A DNA stretch of 64,000 nucleotides from Patiria miniata (taxonomy: Eukaryota; Echinodermata; Asteroidea; Valvatida; Asterinidae). The position numbers and the translations under genes were made by a program. Positions within the stretch are counted from its first letter, which is position 1. Every line of letters starts with the position of its first letter. The stretch is from NCBI RefSeq assembly GCF_015706575.1, contig NW_024037058.1:1605754-1669753 (forward strand). Reading direction: 5' to 3'. This document shows, in pieces, positions 22,943-35,086 of this stretch. Below the pieces are notes generated by a model. It was not told the origin of the DNA. It was given only the letters and a program-made list of their open reading frames with translations, and searched no databases.

Positions 22943-24927
22943 TCTGGGGCAATTCCACACCAAAGTGGACATGACACCAAAAAATTCAAATACATGTGAC
23001 TTAAACAAATTTGGCATCAAATGAAAGCTAAAAGTCTATATTTTCAAGATTTGAAGTCGGAATTTTATTTTTTATACATTTCGGTACCAAAAAATAGGAT
23101 TATGTGATAATCCTGTTTTAAGCCTAAAAATGTGATTAATAGTGATATGAAAGTATTCTACCAATAGACACACAAAAATATGTACTAATGCCATCAGTTT
23201 CTGTCATGAGAATGTATTGGTCTTGAAAAACCGACTAAAACTTGTTTTTAGCATTTTGCGTAATTTGTTTCGCTTCAGTGACTTCTAATATTTCAGCCTT
23301 CGAAAATGTCCTTCCGTTACCGAAAAAATACATATTTTTAATTTATTTTTAAAACTTGCAGTATGAATGCATTGAAAGTTATTGTGCAAAGCAAGTTTAG
23401 GTAGGCCTTCAATATGACATTATAACTGACATTGCTGTACTTCTCGTTTTTTAATTACAATTAATTAAATCACGTCCTTCCGTTACCAAATTGGTAACGG
23501 AAGGACGGTAACGGAAGGACAAATCGTATTTTTATCAAATGTTACGACATTTGCGCTCATGTTTGAAAAATGAAAATCACTGCAAATACATGCATGTATA
23601 ATGAGCATTGAAAGGACATTCATGTGACCCACCTTCACAAAAGCGGGATAAGCAGGGCAAGGTGTTTATTACAAAGGAAGGCACAGGCATGTACAACATG
23701 TACAATGTACATGTACATATATGCCGATGTACCAGTACTTGTACATGTATGGAGTTGTTGCAGAAAATCAAATCATAAAGTTGCTGCCATCAGCATTCAT
23801 GGACAATAGAGAAAGATACGAATTCTGTGAAGCCATTCCAGAAGCAAATTAAGTCAAAAATGAGATGGCAGAAAGTACCGGTACTTTGGGGCACTTTCAT
23901 TCAATTTACATGTGTAAGACATGTGAGGTGCAATCTTTGACAAATTATGCCCAAGTTAACAATTTCAGTTTGGATGTTTAAAAATTAATTGTTACTACTC
24001 TAAATCATTGTAATTTGATTTCAAACATTGATTTTAGAGTTCAATTAAAAGAAACACCTAACTGAAGCCATCAGTTCTACCGGTAGATGTTTTTACCTTA
24101 AATGTACATGTAGGCTGGTCGCCCCCCCCCCCCCACCCTTTAGGTAAACCTTTGAACCTACTGGTATTATTATTAAAAGTTGTTGGTGAACATGTAACCA
24201 ATATACTCAAGAGTTCAAATACTGTGTATTTCAACTTTTAAGGATTGAGGTGATGGGTTTGAAGTCTATTTCTGTAGTAGTCCTGTGTTCGTGAATTATG
24301 TGTTTTGGGTTGTTTTCGTTTTTCTTTTGTTATCATTAATTAGCAGGCTTTTATCTTTATCTCAATAGTTTCTTGGGTATAATTATTTATGCCAGGTCTG
24401 CATATTGTTGATTTCACATTCAGTTACACATTTCAGCAATTTGTTTCACTTGTATAATTAGTGTAAATTCACATTTTGTTCATGCTATAATTGAGTAAAC
24501 CTTTTGTCCTTCCGTTACCGTCCTTCCGTTACCAAATTATAATCTGCTTAAAACGTTGTAATTATATTACCGAAACACTTAAAGTCAAATGAAAGGCGGT
24601 ATAGTATAGATAAAGCTTCAGGGATTCCATTTCCTACCTTTAAAATATAATTGCCCCATAAAATTCACAGAGTTTACGCAAAACGCGAGTAAGTTGGAAA
24701 ACCCTTGTCCGTTTTACCGTCCTTCCGTTACCGACCTCATTAATATTCATAATTCATAAACGGGAGGCATTCATGCCCCCCAAAAGTGTGGAAAATGAAA
24801 GTAGCATTATAGCAATACAATTGTGACATTTGTTTACTGTAACTATGAACAGTGTCTGTGAAACACACATTTGAAATTTTGTTTAATGAGTGAAAACGTC
24901 CTTCCGTTACCGTGGAATTGCCCTCTG
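22943..24927. mobile_element. 2-kb iteron-bearing TIR transposon, copy B (inverted)
   Basis: The element (22947-24923, 1977 bp) is a near-identical inverted copy of 8428-10406. It has the same 12-bp TIRs and its own 4-bp target duplication, TCTG (22943-22946, 24924-24927). The iteron GGTAACGGAAGGAC occurs in the same arrangement, seen as GTCCTTCCGTTACC near 24510-24535, 24718 and 24898 and as tandem copies near 23492-23520. Different target duplications mean two separate insertions rather than one inverted duplication. It has no transposase. Confidence 0.85.
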
Positions 24928-25659
24928 ACTAACACTGGTGTGGGACCAGCTTGACTAGACTTGCCTAGTCTGCTTTGTGATTTGTACAGTTGCATCATTT
25001 CCAGAAATGCTTGACATGCAATTTCTTTGTTTTTTAATAGTTTAAAATGAATAAAATTTAAATGGGAATATTTTAGTCAAGGAAAGTGCATTATCAAACA
25101 GTTATTATGAAGGGGGAAGCTACTTTAACTATATTTAAAGAATATATTTTGACCAAATGTCAAAATTCATCTTTGTTTGACAGTAAAAAATTTCAGACTA
25201 TGGGTTCCCTGAGAAGACAGAGCACTGTACCTTGGTGATGGGCTCAATCTGTCTTCTCTTCGTTCTTTGTTGTGTTATGTATATTTTTTTCTTGACCATA
25301 ATTCTCTATGCTTTTCTTCCAAACTAAACGACACATAAATGTCCAACTTGGTATGAACATCAGCCCTGATGCAGAGATGTGCATGCAAGTGGGACATCAT
25401 GATTCTGTATCAAAGTACATTTTTCATTTCATTTCATTTGGTTTTTATTCCAACTTGGAACACACCTCTTAGCCCCTGGGAGGGTTACATCATTTTCTTG
25501 TGTACTGGGCAAATGAAGCCATCAAGCTGGTACCTTTTCAGAACTCCAAATAAAATTAAACAATTTCGTAATCGGATTACATAAATAAAAAGTTGCATTA
25601 CAAGTGATTTTAGTTCAAAAAGGGATCAATTTGTTTCAATCAAAATTCATTTACAAAAT

Positions 25660-26125
25660 GAGCGATTGTGTGCACACTTTGTTTGTGATCTGATAGACCA
25701 TGCCTTTATGAAAAATGTTTTTGTTGGAGGGGTAAAGTCGCTTGACCTATACTAACTGAAGGTCACAGTTAGGTGAATTCAAAATACCGAAGGAAGCATC
25801 CACGTTAAAAGAACATAATTTCTTCCAAACGGATCAAGGATGAAGATGAACCCTTGTGCACTTATGAATCCTTGTCCAAAGATGGGGAAAACATGGTGAT
25901 GTTATCGTGATGTCACAACATATCTAATAACAAGTGATTTAATGTCCAAAACCTGACAAAATACTTTGAGAGATAACTCCTGAGCTGTACAGTGTATATT
26001 TTTTTGTGAGATGGTAGATATTTTTTGGGGCGACACTTTTTATTCCTGGGCACAAAACCGCTTGACCTTTACTTACTGGGTTACCAGAAGTGCAACAACA
26101 AATTAATGTCACTTGAAAATGGAAG
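25660..26125 (+). mobile_element. Old divergent fragment of Helentron-like family 2
   Basis: Plus-strand order matches 58380-58795. Shared in sequence are GATAGACCATG, GTCGCTTGACCT, GGTCA(A/C)AGTTAGGTGAATTC, TTTCTTCC(A/G)AACGG, ACAAGTGATT and ACAAAACCGCTTGACCTTTAC. The CRE, ETS and CTCF-like words are mutated here, so this copy is old. Neither terminus is visible. Confidence 0.6.
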
Positions 26126-27179
26126 TGTTTGGCTACAATAATGCAAAATCAGGCAAATTTTCAGTGTAATTTCAAACACAAAAAAGTCCTGATGGTGTCA
26201 TAACTTAAAATAGAGCCTCTGTCACCACAACAAAAGTTTAATTTTATACATTTAAAAATCATCTGAAGAAATTTGACCAAATTGCACATGAACACTCTTT
26301 GCACAATACTGAAGTATTTTGCAAAGTTTCAGAATATTGATCAGTTTTTGCTTCTTTATAAAAATTGTATATATATCCTTCATTCCAGACGCATTGGCGA
26401 CCATTGTAGCCTAAATATTAAATTATAAATAAAAGTACTTAGCGAAAGTTGATAATAAGCAGGACAAGTTCTTTTCAGAACTAAATATCACTGAGCAGTA
26501 CTTATTACCACATGGTGTTACTGCAAACCAAAACAATAACCTAAATATTGATATCAGTTACATTTTTGGTTATACAAAAACATGTAGGCATGCTAATGCT
26601 CGTACATCATCAAGCTGGCGATAAGGTGCAATTCCTACAACATGTCGTGTTTGTAATATTCTTATATTATATTTTTTGAAGTTCTTTTCACTTATGTTAA
26701 CCTGCCAATTAATCAAATGATTTGTTGGTGATAGGTATCCAAATGCTGTGATGTCATCAAACTGGAGGTTCAATTTTAATCAATACACACAAATAAACGT
26801 TTGTGCAATTGAAAGTAAAAATATTTTCCTTCCTCTGTTTTTGTCAAATGATAAAATGGCTTAAACTGATCCATTAATAGAAGATTCATCATTCCTGCAA
26901 TTTTTACATTGACATTCATAACTGAACTGAAAAAGTCAACGCAATACTAGTGTTACGTCCCATCACCCAACGTTGTCACAAAAACAAATGCAATACGTCC
27001 AGTTAGGAGTTGAGTGTTTACAATAGCAAGAAAACTTCACAAGGTAAACAAAGTCACAGGACTGCAATCACCACAAATCTATTGGAGCCAAATGTATCAT
27101 GGTCTAAGCCTTTCTTTTTTCATCCATGTTCAGTAAGAGGGAATTTTCAATTTTATGTTATGTTTTCAAATTATCAGAG

Positions 27180-27684
27180 CTGAAAGATATAGTCCATCAT
27201 TTGTAATTTGTGCATTTTGTTCGTTTGAACCAACAAAAGTGCTCAAAATCTAATGAAGGATACTGAACAACTAACCTAATGAAATTTCAGCTCAGCTTCA
27301 GCTGTAAATTCAGAGAACAACAGCATTCTAGGATCTCAATTTCAAATCAAAAGTTGCTGAATCATGTTTTGAATTGTTTTGAATTGCAGCTATACGCGAT
27401 GTCGCGCACTGATCCGACGAATTATAGCAACCGCGCGCGCCTGTGCGTCGTGCCAATGCCTGCACGCGCTGCACCGAATGACAAAACGAACTACTAATTT
27501 AAATATTCCTACAGATGCACTGGAAAGGCCTTCTTTCGTTGATAACTTCAAAATGATAGCTTGCCAGAAAGATTAATTTCACAGGGAGTTTAGTCCACAA
27601 ACTATCTTTCAACCAAGTATGTTTTTCAACAATAATACGCCAGTTACTTTTTTGGATGGCTGCAAATGATGGACTATAGCTTTA
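27180..27684. mobile_element. Small TIR element with AGTCCATCATTTG ends, copy 1
   Basis: The left end AAAGATATAGTCCATCATTT is mirrored at the right by AAATGATGGACTATAGCTTT. A second, right-truncated copy is at 45118-45580. The interior is GC-richer, with repeated GCGCGC words. The target duplication could not be fixed. No coding content is supported. Confidence 0.7.
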
Positions 27685-27751
27685 AGTCACAAGATTGCTT
27701 GGTTTAATATTTCATGATTGCAGTCATGTTTGCAATGTTTTGCTTTTGCAG

Positions 27752-27869
27752 CCGGACTGGTAGTGACATAAGTGGTAACAGTATAGCTAGCAGTGAAGGA
27801 GAGAGTAGGCCAGGGGAACCATTAAGCACTGATGATCTCATGATGCAAGACAAACACAGCCATAAAGAT
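27752..27869 (+). CDS. OSBP: OSBP exon: Ser-rich linker
   Basis: It encodes RTGSDISGNSIASSEGESRP and then GEPLSTDDLMMQDKHSHKD. This matches the Ser-rich segment between the FFAT motif and the lipid-transfer domain of OSBP, where the family is regulated by phosphorylation. The acceptor is TTTTGCAG and the donor is GAT|GTAAGT at a codon boundary. The exon is short, in frame and intact. Confidence 0.9.
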
Positions 27870-28866
27870 GTAAGTGTTAATTAATATCACTGAATGTGTG
27901 GTATACACAATTGTCACGTTTTAATTGATTTCAGTTGTTTTTAGGATTTTGTTGCATATCTGATGAAACAACAAATTGGTCTTGAGTTTTCAACAGTGTT
28001 ATTGATAAGGATGTGTTGATATTCAAGGAATCACAAAATTAGAGGGTTTAACATTTTGATCCTAGCACAATCTTTGCCCTTTGACAAAGATTTTACTAGA
28101 AATAAAATGCTGGCCATCTTATTATTTTGATTTGTACATGTATATTTCAGGTCATTGCAGTCTCTGAGCAGTTTGCAGCAGTTAAATTCATTTTCATAGT
28201 TTTCAATGGGAGAAAAACTTTGTTTTATTGCTACAGAACCCTGAAGTGGCAAATTGATATAAAGGGCACAAATAGTCTCCCAAACTGATGAATAAAGCAA
28301 TGCCATTCTGTTACATTGTGGCATGTCTTCTTTGTATCTGATAAAGTGGTGATTAACAGTCAATTCTCAACTAAATAACCTACATTTAGGAGGGAACCAG
28401 TGAGGGGACCTGGCATGTGATTTTAACTAACTAAATAGAATTTAAGAGCTACATTTGTAAGCACATCTGAAAAAAAAAATGGTTTGTTAGGGGCCATTCA
28501 AAAGTTTCAATTTTTGGGGGGGGGAACTTTTTTTGACCCACCCACCCAATTGATCATAAAATATGATTTTCCATTCAATAAAAAAAACCCCAAATACCCA
28601 GTTCAGTGACAGCGGAATGCAGCTGCAGTCCGTATATGGTACTTACCAACAACACGGCCCACAGGCATTCCCGCACTTAGGAAAACATGTAAAACTGAAA
28701 TCCGCCTCCGGCCCCCGGCCCATGTTGTCTCTCATTGCGCGGTCTATGCTCAAGTGCGAGATGACAACATGAGCGAGGGACTGGGGGAGGGCAACCCAAC
28801 CGTGTCCCAACCATTTTGGCCGGGTTGAAGTCCATTCTAATATACAAATAATGAATGTTTGTGAGT
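27870..28866. other. OSBP intron, isolated Harbinger-like end
   Basis: Mostly unremarkable. At 28490 TTAGGGGCCATTCAAAAG resembles the terminus of the element at 28990 (GGGGCCGTTCACAA), followed by a G run, but no partner end was found. The open frames at 28563-28772 and 28643-28918 overlap each other and show no family motif. Confidence 0.35.
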
Positions 28867-28980
28867 GCAATGGAAGGAATATTTTCATGAGGTGAAAATT
28901 GACTGTTCCATTCAACAAGGTGTAGCCGAGTTGAATGGAACAGTCAATTTTTCACCTCATGAAAATGTTCCTTCCATTGC
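28867..28980. repeat. Hairpin-forming inverted repeat, 50-bp arms
   Basis: Arms 28867-28916 and 28930-28980 are near-perfect inverse copies (one start GCAATGGAAGGAA, the other ending TTCCTTCCATTGC), separated by a 13-nt loop. Only one or two mismatches or gaps were seen. It sits just outside the left end of the Harbinger-like element. Confidence 0.85.
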
Positions 28981-29060
28981 ACGAATTAAGGGGCCGTTCA
29001 CAATTATCAACATTTTCACAAGTGTACAAAGAGTACACTTTTTCAAGACCCCCCCCCCCC

Positions 29061-29429
29061 CTAAAAGTGTACAAAAAACTGTTGATTATTTTCACACAAG
29101 TCTATATATAGACACTTGCATGTGACTTCGTCGAACAGCTTTTCACGGTCTGCATTCCGCCACAATCTCTGGCCCTCACGGCACACGACATCTGCTCGTT
29201 TGCGTTGATCATTCACAAACACAAAAGCATTTACAAACTCCATGTATTTGTTGGTCGGATTCTTGTGGACAATACATCCTTGTCGAATGAGGAATTTCAA
29301 CAATTGATCCAAGTCAACAGCGCGGCTAGAATATTTATTGTCCGCCATTGCTAGTGCCGGTGTTGTTCGACAGGTGTAGCGTGAATATCCGACTCCATGA
29401 AATGTGGACTCATTGGTAGTAGTGCGCAC
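29061..29429 (-). CDS. Unrecognised 122-residue frame inside the Harbinger-like element
   Basis: This open frame has protein-like composition, for example LDQLLKFLIRQGCIVHKN and FVNAFVFVNDQRKRADVV. No family was recognised. It starts inside the nested CCGGTGT element and ends near the left TIR, so it may be a captured host fragment or chance. There is no transposase motif. Its exon structure and expression are unknown. Confidence 0.3.
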   Translation of the reverse strand: MRTTTNESTFHGVGYSRYTCRTTPALAMADNKYSSRAVDLDQLLKFLIRQGCIVHKNPTNKYMEFVNAFVFVNDQRKRADVVCREGQRLWRNADREKLFDEVTCKCLYIDLCENNQQFFVHF

Positions 29430-29564
29430 ACGTGAGTACGATACTATGCTATTTTTAGGATCGTTTGGGGAGAGTGACCTGTCACGTGCGAGGGATTAAC
29501 CAATAAAAGGGAAAAAGGGGTCCGATTTTCATAGGAGTCGGATTTTCATGTGACACCGGCCGTT
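29354..29564. mobile_element. Nested CCGGTGT-ended MITE, copy 1
   Basis: The left end CCGGTGTTG is mirrored on the right by CACCGG preceded by TTTTCATGTGA. The interior repeats TCCGATTTTCAT. A second copy lies in the OSBP 3' region at 48916-49080, with shared GGACTCATTGGT and TTAACCAATAAAAGG words. The target duplication is unclear. Confidence 0.55.
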
Positions 29565-30212
29565 AAAAACACGCAGTGGATACGGACTATACATGTACAT
29601 ACAGTACATTTTCATGTACGTGTGTAGGACAATGCCGCACATGCTGTACACAATACGTTCATGGGATGCAATGCGGGGCCTGGCGCGGGGCGCGACCGGC
29701 TCGGCAAGTGCTCGATCGGCATCGGTTGCGGCTGTCGGCTGTGGCGACGGGCGAGAAAACAGATCGACATTTTAAAAAAAAAAAAAAAAAACGTTAGGCG
29801 GGCATTAACGGGGAGAAAACATATCGACATTTAAAAAAAAAAACACCGTACGGCGGCCATTAACCCCCCCCCCCCCCCCCCCAGCATACGGTTTGTACGC
29901 TCGTGAAAATGTTGATAATTGTGAACGGCCCCTAAAAAAACATTCATTATTTGTTTTATATAACATCTAATTGGATCCTTGTCATTTGATATTTTTGTAA
30001 ACAAAATACAATGTACTTAGGGTTACCTTTAATTTGACTTTCTTTTCAATTTGACTTCGTTTCCATCCAGGCATCCACAACATATTATGAATCCAACAGG
30101 TAGTAGGCCTTAAAGTTCCAATCCAAACTATTGTAAACACTTTCAAATTTCAACTCCGAAATTGTTGGAAAAAACAGTCTATAACAGGTTGAACGGTTGA
30201 ACTGTCCAAGCA

Positions 30213-31519
30213 CTAAAAAACACATACAAATGGAATGAATGTCCACATCATTTGTTGTAGAATGTGACAGGTCCATGAAAATGGAAGTGCTGCACTGAAG
30301 AATGTTGCGTTCTGGATGCTGAAGTTTGATTCTTGTAGAATCACTTGTTCTTGAGAGAGTGTCAAGAGCGAGTCCAGTGTTGGGTCGTCCTGATCTTCAG
30401 TTTGGCCTAGGGCTACAGGCTCAGTAGGCAGTGCTGGACTACAGCTACTGGTAGGCTTACTTGGACTTGGGGCATTTGTCTGCATCATTTTGCAAGCGAT
30501 TTTGGCACTGATTTCCTTTTTCTTATCAGCACTAGTTGTTGCATAGTGTTTTAGCGAGGATTCTGATTTGTGACCAGTAACAGACATGATGTCACGGCTT
30601 GCGAAACCAGCATGGTCTAGGACGAGCACTGTTGTGGCTCTCAGGCTGTGGTTAGTGTATTTCCTGACACAACCAGCTACCTCAGCAATAGTTTTCATCT
30701 TGTTACCTAGAGTGTTGATACCCAACGGGGCATTGCAGTACCATGGTCCCTCAGCTGGAGCTTTGTCTTTAGGTCGTTGCCAAAAGCAGTCCCGTGCAGG
30801 GTTCAACAGAGCCTTGTATGTCAGAAATGAAGAGACCGGATATCTGGAAGACCCTGGGATCTCGTACATATACCCACTATAACCTTTGTCATCATTTTCT
30901 CTTCTTGATTTGGTGAGCATGTCCCAGTGCACGACGTAGCGAAGATTCTGTGCATCTGTTTCAATCACAAAGTCATCAACTTTCATGTCACGGAGGTTTT
31001 CGCGCCCTCAATTAGCAAAATATATCATCACATCCATGAAAACTTTATTCTGCAGACCTGATGGTGTTGCAATGTCAAGGGCATCTGAAGCAAAAATCTT
31101 GGTCATATCTTCCCGACTGATTGGATTCTTGTGCTTGACAGGCCCTTTCCCCTCCTTCTTCAATTTTACCATCATTGCTTTGTATGTCTCGTTGCTCCGA
31201 TGAAACTGGTCAGGCTTGAATATGTCAACATCTTTCACGGCTTTGAAATGACGATGTACTCCGTATTTGATCCCGTGCATCGACTTCTTCGCGTATAGAC
31301 TACCGTCTGCTTTCCTCAATCCAGCGAAAAATCGGGACAAAAATTTGTCAATTCTTCATCTGACAGTGCTTCGACGGCAGCTAGAGTTGTCCCAGAAAAA
31401 ACTGCATATGCCTCCAATCGGCTGACAGTGTACTGAATTTGTTTCTTGGTGTTAACAGCTTCAGAACTGTCCACAAGCTCACTTAAATCGTCGTCCATCA
31501 CCAGCACAAAACCCGCCAT
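30213..31519 (-). pseudogene. Crypton-like tyrosine recombinase (DUF3504 / KIAA1958-like), inactivated
   Basis: Three minus-strand frames join into one protein of about 430 residues. The first (31519 to about 31345) starts MAGFVLVMDDDL. The second holds FFAGLRKADGSLYAKKSMHG, the signature of this family's N-terminal domain. The third holds the catalytic core: NHSLRATT (His113, Arg116 of that frame), GHKSESSLKHY (His139, Tyr148). Two lesions are visible. One is a one-base loss in a T run near 31345. The other is a TGA at about 31006-31008, just before GRENLR, where the family usually has Arg. Flanking termini are not visible, as expected for Cryptons. Confidence 0.82.
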
Positions 31520-33007
31520 GTTTTTTGTTGTTGTTCGTGCACGGCCGTGTCAAAGGTTGCACTCGATACGTATACATGCATAATGCATAACACATATATT
31601 TTCGTGTACGCTCAACGTGTAGCAGCAAACTACAGCACCGCAATTGCTAACGAGGCGCGCGTGCAATGGGGCGAAACGAATGGAACCGATATGCACGGTA
31701 ATGGAACCAATTTGCACGGTAGTATTTTGTCAGTGAAATGGGACAAATGATTTAATGTCATGTGACTAAATTCCACCAATCAAGTGACAAGGATCCAGTT
31801 AGGTGTTATATAAACAGTGATAATAAGTATCGGCTTGTTCTAAAAAAATTGAGCTATTAAGGCATGATGCAACTTTTCCTTGGATCCACTGATTTTCTCG
31901 TTTTTTACTTCTCATGAATGCCATTATAAATTGAAAAACACTGCACAAAGTCCTGTGTGGTTTGGAATTTTGTTGTTTTTCTAAATTCCTAGTTGCATGC
32001 CTGACTATCTCTTTGAAAAATTGCAACATTAAAAAGAGTTCCTACGGTGAACATGGGCTTTCATAATTTCGGACCAATCCAAAAAATTATGCAGGGCTGG
32101 CAGTATCTCACGTCACCGGTCATGGCATCCATGATTTGGTCAGTTTTATCTCCAGGCCATAGGAAATTTCATGACTATAGGTCAAACGGCTTTGGAATTA
32201 TGGCTAATTAATTATTTATATGCACGAATGGTAATTCTGCTCTGTGTACACTATGTATGTGGGGACAATTTTTCGCTGCGGGGCAACCCCTGGTCCGCAT
32301 TTCATGTTTTTGGTATCAAAAGATGCGCAAGACTCGAGGCTAAAAAGTCAAGATAGCTCGGGTCGGGACATTTTTATTTTTCAAGGGTATCGCAGAAAGA
32401 GTTGAGGGGGGGGGGCAGATTCCTACTCAGTCACCACTGTGACTAGTCACTTCGGTGCAGGACTGAGTGTAGTCGCAGCGTGGTAGTCGCTACATGCGCA
32501 CCATTAGTTGCCAAACACTGACTAGTGGACTATCTGAAAATCGATGGTTGTGACTACCAATACCATTGGGTATTGCCGACTAGGCAAATAGTCGCACTAA
32601 TGGTACAGCCCTAATACATTATCACAATTATCACTCAGTCAGTGATAATGAATGTGATTCAAAAGCCTGTACAGTGCAATGCACTGTGCATTATTTGAGT
32701 GGTCAAAATTCATGAAAAGAAACAGAAATTGAAACAACATTCATGTACTTGGTCCTTTGAACAAAATGAAAGCAGAAAATAGTAACCAATGCGTGTGATT
32801 TTCTGATCAGTTGAGGGTGAAATGTACTGTCAGTAACAATTAGACAATATATTAACCTATATGTCCATATAACTTTCATAATATTACCGAGGACCACATA
32901 CAATGCATGGAGTTTTGTTGAAGAAGTAGTTTGTGTCTAATTTTGATTGTCGTCTGAAATTTCTGGCTTATGTCATATATGTGTGCTTCTCTGTGTATCA
33001 CTTGCAG
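31520..33007. other. OSBP intron, low-information
   Basis: About 31520-31760 may be upstream sequence of the Crypton-like element. A stretch at 32410-32615 repeats GACTAGTCAC/TAGTCGC words and looks like an old dispersed repeat. Nothing else is recognised before the acceptor CACTTGCAG. Confidence 0.4.
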
Positions 33008-33154
33008 TCCAGCAGCTATTGGCTAAAGCCTAGTTCCATCCAGACTGGTCGAGTGCGACGGAAGACAATCCCAACCAAACCAACTGCTGGCCTGAATTTA
33101 TGGAGTATCATTAAAAACTGCATTGGGAAGGAACTCTCCAAGATCCCTGTGCCG
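33008..33154 (+). CDS. OSBP: OSBP exon: start of lipid-transfer domain
   Basis: It encodes SSSYWLKPSSIQTGRVRRKT and then LNLWSIIKNCIGKELSKIPVP. The second part is the entry into the OSBP-related domain (ORD), including the lid/N-terminal segment that closes over sterol or PI4P. The exon is phase 0 at both ends, with acceptor CTTGCAG and donor CCG|GTGAGT. The first part is a basic linker typical of OSBP but less conserved. Confidence 0.94.
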
Positions 33155-34416
33155 GTGAGTGGGCTACTTTACAAATCATGTTTCATGATATTTCACCTTC
33201 TACAAGTACACTCTGCATTGCAGATGTCCTTGCCTTGGAACTGTTTGAAAATAAGAGGACCAAAGATGTGATATTTTCACATTGAAACACCTGAACAAAT
33301 CCTTTAACTAATGTTCCTTAGCATGTAAACCCAATTTTTGATGGACGTTGTATTTATGCAATCCTCCCTCAAGTTTCATGTTACAAAGTATGCAATCTAC
33401 AGACCAGAGTGGGGTGTGATGGGAGGGCATGAGGCAACAAGAACACAACAGTGTGGCAGTGGGTACACACGGTGAAGATGAACGGGTGGGCACATCAAAG
33501 GAGGTGACAAACACCAAGAGGTTAAGCTAGGAGAGGTTATCTGTAACAAACGACAATGGAGAACAAAATGAAAACAAATTAGTCATTCCCTTCCTGGATG
33601 TTGAGGCCTTGTTGTAGAGCCTTTCTACACTTTCCCCTGCTGAAGTGAACTGAGTCCTTGCAATGGCCAAGCAATTCTACACCCTTGAAAATCATATCAG
33701 AAATGGAATGGTTAGAAGGTGGAAGTGATGACCAACAGGGGTGTCCTGTCTCGTAGTCTTGACATAGACCATGGACTAGAAACGCATGAGTGTGTTCTTG
33801 GTGGACCTGACTTATTGCACTGACAGACCCAGCAAGAGATAAGTTAAGAATGAGTTGGAGAGCAGTACGCTCCCACCAGTACCTGCTCTTTCACCCTGGT
33901 ATTGGATCATTTACGATACCTATGCAAATAAGAAATAGTCTGATGCTTGCCTGTGCTTTTTCGTTAGGGTTTGTTTTTACATGCCATGCCTGAGGTAAAA
34001 AGGCAATCAATTTGTAGTGGCACGAGTTACGAAAACACAATTTGTTTTTCAAAGTTAAAATGTTACAATCGTATCCAGCCAATATGCAGTAACACACTTC
34101 TTTTAATATGAGCAAATTGGAAAGGACAGGAATATTTTTAAGAAGATGTGGATGAAATAATTACAATGAACATGAAAACACGTAATGCACGTTTGAAATA
34201 ACAACACCAAGTACACGATATAAATCCATTACTTGCCAGTTCGGTATCGCATCAGGGTACAGGAAAAACAAGTTTCCTATCCATAGCTTACTATTGGAAA
34301 TGAGGTTGAAAATAAAGTAAGCCCTGGGGACGAGGTTGTGGACACGCGACCATTCTAGACCAATGAAAATTCAAGCACACAGTATAACAATGTATTTTTT
34401 TCTACCTGATGTGCAG
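33155..34416. other. OSBP intron, nothing notable
   Basis: No coding, repeat or structural signal was recognised. It ends in the acceptor GATGTGCAG. Confidence 0.45.
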
Positions 34417-34662
34417 GTGAATTTTAATGAACCATTATCCATGATTCAGCGGTTGGGTGAGGACTTGGAATATGCTGGAATGCTAAACACTGCAGCAGAA
34501 TGTAAGACTACATTAGAGGAAATGTGCTATGTTGCCGGTTTCACCATTGGTGCCTATGCATCGACAGCAGTCCGCAACACCAAACCCTTCAATCCGCTAC
34601 TAGGGGAGACCTATGAGTTTGACAGGTCAGATGACTTAGGTTGGAGAGCACTTTGTGAACAG
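34417..34662 (+). CDS. OSBP: OSBP exon: ORD core, first part
   Basis: It encodes VNFNEPLSMIQRLGEDLEYA, then CYVAGFTIGAY, then KPFNPLLGETYEF and ends LCEQ. NFNEPLS and NPLLGETYE are highly conserved ORD blocks that line the lipid tunnel. The last residues EQ plus the first of the next exon (VSHHPP) recreate the EQVSHHPP family signature across the splice junction. The exon is phase 0 at both ends, with donor CAG|GTAAGC. Confidence 0.95.
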
Positions 34663-35086
34663 GTAAGCCCAAACTCTCACCCGTACTAGCTTGAACTTGG
34701 ACTCCATGTGTACGCATGTGCATGTAATATGTAATATGCAAACTTTAGCCATGATAGCCTTTGCTTCAAATACCATTGGTAAGCATTTCTCGTATCTTCA
34801 CTCGTATGAATAATACACAGCAAACTGGGGAACATTCCACAGGAATCTTGACTTATGGCCTGTGGTACATGTATAACACCATTACATGAAATCAAACCTG
34901 TGGAACCACATTAACGCACTTGCTGATTCTAAATGTGACACTTTGCTGCTGTTTCCAGCTTTTTGGCGACTTATGGCAGGAGTCGGGCAAAATTTTGCAG
35001 CCTACAGGTACCAGGCTGGTTTTACAGGTTGGAGAAAACTGAAATCTTTAAAGTTTGGTCCGTTACCTTTCATGTAGGTTTTCCCA
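34663..35086. other. OSBP intron segment, no feature
   Basis: Unique-looking intron sequence up to the hAT-like element. Nothing recognised. Confidence 0.4.

Larger units (their letters stand above)
28987..29935. mobile_element. Harbinger-like non-autonomous element with 41-bp TIRs
   Basis: The element spans 28990-29932. The terminal 30 bases, beginning GGGGCCGTTCACAATTATCA, are perfectly inverted at the other end. The match continues with two mismatches to GTACAAA (about 41 bp). TAA lies at both sides (28987-28989, 29933-29935), a 3-bp target duplication typical of PIF/Harbinger. It carries a 122-residue minus-strand frame, a nested CCGGTGT element and long A and C homopolymers. No DDE transposase is present. 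Confidence 0.78.
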
